The notes beneath the pieces were generated by a model, which searched no databases, was not told the origin of the DNA, and saw only the letters and a program-made list of their open reading frames with translations. From J061 sp003695725 [NCBI: Candidatus Schekmanbacteria bacterium] (GTDB taxonomy: Bacteria; Schekmanbacteria; GWA2-38-11): a DNA stretch of 8,917 bases. Positions 6,006 to 8,917 of this stretch are shown piece by piece. The stretch covers positions 1-8,917 of the forward strand of contig RFHX01000232.1 of assembly GCA_003695725.1 (NCBI GenBank). The letters run 5' to 3'. Every line of letters starts with the position of its first letter. The stretch's first letter is position 1. The position numbers and the translations under genes were made by a program.

Positions 6006-7124
6006 GCTGAGAAGGATTATTACAAAATTTTAAATGTAGGTAGAAACGCTTCCACTGATGAGATAAAAAAGAGCTACCGGAAGCTTGCAATGAAATATCA
6101 TCCTGACAGAAATCCGGGAGATAAAGAGGCAGAGGAGAAATTTAAGGAGGCAGCTGAAGCATATGAAGTATTGAGCGATCCTGAAAAGAGAAGAATATAT
6201 GATACTTATGGATATGAAGGGTTGAAAGGTAGCGGATTCCAAGGATTTAGCGGATTTGATGATATTTTTTCGAATTTGGGCGACATCTTTGAAGATTTCT
6301 TTGGATTTTCCTCATCGAGAGGGAGAAGGCAAGGACCAAGGCGCGGCGCTGATTTGAGATATGATCTTGAAATTTCGCTGAGAGAAGCGGCAAAAGGTGT
6401 TACAAAGGATATTGAGGTTGCGGTGCTTGCAACATGTCAAAGCTGTGGGGGAAGCGGAGCAGCGGCAGGTTCAAGCCCTGTTAGATGTCCAACCTGCGGA
6501 GGACGCGGACAGACAGTCCGCTCTCAGGGTTTTTTCAGTATAAGCACTACCTGCCCTCATTGCCGCGGCGAAGGTACTATAATTGAAAAACCCTGTCAAA
6601 AATGTTCCGGAAGAGGCAAGGTCAATAGAACAAAGAAGCTTTCAGTGAAGATACCTCCCGGTGTTGATACAGGCTCTAAACTTAGATTGAGAGGCGAAGG
6701 CGAGGGTGGAGATAGAGGTGGACCAAGCGGAGACCTTTATGTTTTTATATTTGTGAAGGAAGACGAATTTTTTAAAAGATACGAAGACAATATTTATTGC
6801 CGCATTCCCATCTCTTTTCCACAAGCAGCACTTGGTGCTGAAATAGAAGTTCCAACGATTGATGATGAAAATGTGAAAATAACTGTTCCTCGGGGAACGC
6901 AAAATGGAGACAGGACTACGATTAGAGGAAGAGGTATGCCAATTTTGGGCAGTAAGAGAAGAGGCGACCAAATAGTAGAATTTTTCGTCAAAGTTCCAAA
7001 AAAACTGTCAAAGAAAGAAGAAGAATTGATTCGCTCTTTGGCTGAAATCGAGGGGACAAATTCCAACAAGAAAAAAAAGAGTTTTATAGAGAGAATCAAG
7101 GATGAATTTAAGGAGGGGCTTTGA
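6003..7124 (+). CDS. dnaJ: Class A J-protein DnaJ, second paralog
   Basis: This second full-length DnaJ (373 residues) starts at TTG. The J domain (about 4-70) has HPD at 33-35. The Gly/Phe region (about 70-104) is shorter than in the first paralog and contains the doubled [16 protein letters not shown] (87-102), the DIF-type motif known in E. coli DnaJ to control substrate transfer to DnaK. All four zinc repeats are complete, with cysteine pairs at 145/148, 162/165, 184/187 and 198/201. The C-terminal domains include [13 protein letters not shown] and [17 protein letters not shown], followed by a basic amphipathic tail ([18 protein letters not shown]) that the other DnaJ lacks. Both copies therefore look active, and differences in the Gly/Phe region and tail may give them different clients or partners. 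It is the last gene of the co-chaperone unit, 26 bases after the unknown small gene. Confidence 0.96.
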   Translation: MAEKDYYKILNVGRNASTDEIKKSYRKLAMKYHPDRNPGDKEAEEKFKEAAEAYEVLSDPEKRRIYDTYGYEGLKGSGFQGFSGFDDIFSNLGDIFEDFFGFSSSRGRRQGPRRGADLRYDLEISLREAAKGVTKDIEVAVLATCQSCGGSGAAAGSSPVRCPTCGGRGQTVRSQGFFSISTTCPHCRGEGTIIEKPCQKCSGRGKVNRTKKLSVKIPPGVDTGSKLRLRGEGEGGDRGGPSGDLYVFIFVKEDEFFKRYEDNIYCRIPISFPQAALGAEIEVPTIDDENVKITVPRGTQNGDRTTIRGRGMPILGSKRRGDQIVEFFVKVPKKLSKKEEELIRSLAEIEGTNSNKKKKSFIERIKDEFKEGL

Positions 7125-7187
7125 TTTATTGACTTTTTGCAAAATTCCCATTACAAAAAATAGCGAGTATTTTAGTTGAATGTGTAT

Positions 7188-7226
7188 CCTTATTAAATTA
7201 AGACTTTAATTTAATAAGGTTTTTTT
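7188..7226 (+). terminator. Intrinsic terminator after dnaJ-2
   Basis: CCTTATTAAATTAA (7188-7201) and TTAATTTAATAAGG (7206-7219) form a perfect 14-bp stem with a GACT loop, followed by seven T (7220-7226). The stem is AT-rich but long. It ends the dnaJ-grpE unit and isolates it from the ABC transporter genes. The complementary strand lacks a matching T tract on the other side, so it mainly serves the + strand. Confidence 0.87.
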
Positions 7227-7235
7227 GTTTATAAT
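7206..7235 (+). promoter_or_regulatory. Candidate promoter for the ABC transporter operon
   Basis: A perfect TATAAT at 7230-7235 follows the terminator tail and lies 27 bases before the ATPase start codon. The -35 region would fall in the right arm of the terminator (TTAATT at 7206-7211, spacing 18, matching only 3 of 6 bases), so the -10 hexamer is the main support. Confidence 0.4.
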
Positions 7236-7261
7236 TCCAGAATGTTGAAAAGAGGTAAAGG

Positions 7262-8200
7262 ATGATTGAAGTAAAGGGACTGTCAAAACATTATAGGTCA
7301 ATTAAAGCAGTTGACAATATTTCCTTCCATGTAGAAAAAGGCGATATAGTCGGTTTTTTAGGCCCTAACGGTGCAGGTAAAACAACGACAATGCGAATGC
7401 TTACCTGTTTTATCCCTCCAACATCGGGACAGGCGTCCGTTGCGGGCTATGACATAATCAAACAACCAATGGAGGTTAAAAAAAATATAGGCTATCTTCC
7501 TGAAAATCCGCCCGTTTATAAAGATATGGTAGTTACATCCTACCTTGAATTCGCAGGAAAGATTAGGGGATTGACAGGAAACAACTTAAAGAAGAGGCTT
7601 GATTATGTCGTTGAAAGATGCGGGATTAAAGAGGTGAAAAAAAGACTCGTTGGCAATCTCTCAAAAGGATACAGGCAGAGAGTAGGGCTTGCTCAGGCAT
7701 TGATTCATGATCCGAAAGTATTGATTCTCGATGAGCCCACGATTGGTTTGGACCCTAAGCAGATTACCGATATACGCAGTTTGATAAAGGAACTTGGCGG
7801 AGAAAGAACAATAATTTTAAGCACTCATATATTGCCTGAAGTTACAATGACCTGCAACAAAGTTATAATTATCAATAAGGGGAAGATAGCCGCTACTGAT
7901 AAACAGGAAAATCTCTCCCGCAATGTCATTGGCTGTGAGAAAGTATTTGTACTTTTGTCCAATCCACCGACTTCATTTGAAAATGAGATTGCTTCTGCTT
8001 TGAAGGGAATCATTTCAGTCAAAAAGGATGAAAATGATTCGAATGGATTTGTAATAGAAACTGAGAGAGATGTTGATATTCGTGAAGATTTGACCAGATA
8101 CTGCTATGAACGAAATTATGGCATTAAAGAAATAAAAAGAATTTCAGCCAGCTTGGAGGATATATTTATAAATCTGGTAACAACAGAAAAGGAGCAATAA
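7262..8200 (+). CDS. ABC-2 type transporter ATP-binding protein (GldA/CcmA/NatA-like)
   Basis: This is the cytoplasmic ATPase of an ABC exporter, 312 residues long. It has Walker A GPNGAGKTT (34-42), a Q-loop region IGYLPENPPVY (76-86) in which Glu81 stands where many ABC proteins have Gln, as is common in this subfamily, signature LSKGYRQRV (133-141), Walker B VLILDEPT (153-160), D-loop GLDP (162-165) and H-loop STHI with His189. The C-terminal domain (about 215-312) ends with ASLEDIFINL, the usual tail of this group. It most resembles ATPases paired with GldF-type permeases, and such a permease follows immediately. The substrate cannot be inferred. An in-frame TAA at 7256 fixes the ATG start, and AGAGG at 7251-7255 is the ribosome site. 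There is no evident functional link to the chaperone genes. Confidence 0.94.
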   Translation: MIEVKGLSKHYRSIKAVDNISFHVEKGDIVGFLGPNGAGKTTTMRMLTCFIPPTSGQASVAGYDIIKQPMEVKKNIGYLPENPPVYKDMVVTSYLEFAGKIRGLTGNNLKKRLDYVVERCGIKEVKKRLVGNLSKGYRQRVGLAQALIHDPKVLILDEPTIGLDPKQITDIRSLIKELGGERTIILSTHILPEVTMTCNKVIIINKGKIAATDKQENLSRNVIGCEKVFVLLSNPPTSFENEIASALKGIISVKKDENDSNGFVIETERDVDIREDLTRYCYERNYGIKEIKRISASLEDIFINLVTTEKEQ

Positions 8201-8206
8201 TTCAAT

Positions 8207-8917
8207 ATGAGTATTGTTGCATCGATTATAAAAAAGGAAATGAAATCCTATTTTACTTCATCCGTTGCATATGTAATTCTTGCTCTCTTTATTGTTATCA
8301 ACGGCTTTATCTTCTTCAACTTTTTATCAGCTTTTAATCTGAAAATTATGCAGTTTCTTCAGGTTAAGGCGCAAAACCCCCAGCTTGGCTTAGAGATAAG
8401 TATGAATGAATGGATTATTTCTCCATTACTAAGCAATATTTCCATTATCCTTTTGCTTCTTATTCCAGCCATTTCTATGCGTTTAATTTCTGAGGAAAAG
8501 CGCCAAGGCACAATGGAATTACTTATGACATCGCCAATTTCTACCTTTCAGATTTTGATGGGAAAATATCTATCCTGCCTTATTTTTTATGCTATTATGC
8601 TCATTTCGTCTTTGCAGTTTCCTATTTTTCTCAAAATTTTTGGAAATCCTGATGTTGCGCCAGCTGTATTTGGCTATGTAATGCTTTTTCTTTTGGGTGC
8701 CGCTTTCATTTCAGTAGGACTGTTAGCATCGAGTTTGACTGAAAATCAGATAATTTCAGCATCTTTGAGTTTTGCGATTCTACTCTTTTTCTGGTTGATA
8801 GGATGGACAGGCAATAATGTTGGTGGAAAAATTGGAGAAATTATATCTTATTTCTCCTTGTATATGCATTTTGATAATGCCCTTAAAGGAGTATTGGATT
8901 CAAAAGATATAATATAT
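8207..8917 (+). CDS. ABC-2 type permease, GldF-like (partial, runs off the right edge)
   Basis: This is the membrane partner of the preceding ATPase. The frame is open from ATG 8207 to the end of the window (237 codons), so the C-terminus is missing. After a short cytoplasmic start (SIIKKEMKSYFTS), hydrophobic segments lie at about residues 19-41, 70-91, 119-141, 154-174 and 181-201. Between the second and third is the typical ABC-2 coupling region MRLISEEKRQGTMELLMTSPIS (91-112). GldF-like exporter permeases have this organisation, usually with six membrane segments, so one or more are probably beyond the edge. The ribosome site AAGGAG (8189-8194) lies inside the end of the ATPase gene and the intergenic gap is only 6 bases, so the two genes are co-translated. 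A GldG-like gene often follows in this type of operon and may lie outside the window. Confidence 0.9.
   Translation, partial: MSIVASIIKKEMKSYFTSSVAYVILALFIVINGFIFFNFLSAFNLKIMQFLQVKAQNPQLGLEISMNEWIISPLLSNISIILLLLIPAISMRLISEEKRQGTMELLMTSPISTFQILMGKYLSCLIFYAIMLISSLQFPIFLKIFGNPDVAPAVFGYVMLFLLGAAFISVGLLASSLTENQIISASLSFAILLFFWLIGWTGNNVGGKIGEIISYFSLYMHFDNALKGVLDSKDIIY

Noticed and set aside
1-8917. CRISPR array, tRNA or rRNA genes, insertion sequences, phage or toxin-antitoxin genes
   Set aside because: No regularly spaced repeats, transposase-like frames, terminal inverted repeats or tRNA-like cloverleaf sequences were seen. The window is a housekeeping stress-response region.

Overview
The window is a chaperone gene cluster from an AT-rich bacterium, followed by the start of an ABC export operon. 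All recognisable genes lie on the + strand. The DnaK has the extra segment in the first part of its nucleotide-binding domain (about residues 75-100) that is usual in diderm (Gram-negative) bacteria and absent from Bacillus-type DnaK. Cluster order, AT richness and Shine-Dalgarno use would fit a deltaproteobacterium-like lineage or an uncultivated diderm phylum. The sequence alone does not allow a firmer assignment.

Layout. Positions 1-180 hold a possible C-terminal tail of an unknown upstream gene, an A/T-tract palindrome and a candidate TTGACA promoter. Positions 181-3045 form a first transcription unit: dnaK and two different Hsp20 small heat-shock proteins, each with a near-perfect Shine-Dalgarno sequence, closed by a GC-rich hairpin with a T tract (3051-3080). 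After a 131-bp gap with another TTGACA hexamer and a 10-bp direct repeat, a second unit (3212-7124) carries dnaJ-1, grpE-1, grpE-2, a small helical protein of unknown function whose start overlaps grpE-2, and dnaJ-2, which uses a TTG start. A perfect 14-bp stem with a T tract (7188-7226) closes it. From 7262 an ABC-2 type ATPase is followed by a membrane permease that runs off the right edge.

How the genes work together. Hsp20 oligomers hold unfolding proteins. DnaK, driven by a J-protein (substrate delivery, ATPase stimulation) and GrpE (nucleotide exchange), refolds them. The window has one DnaK but two full-length class A DnaJ proteins and two GrpE proteins, with an uncharacterised small protein translationally coupled among them. 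No CIRCE operator was seen by eye. The most interesting points are the tandem non-identical GrpE pair, whose departures from the family pattern fall in different places, and the unknown 119-residue protein.
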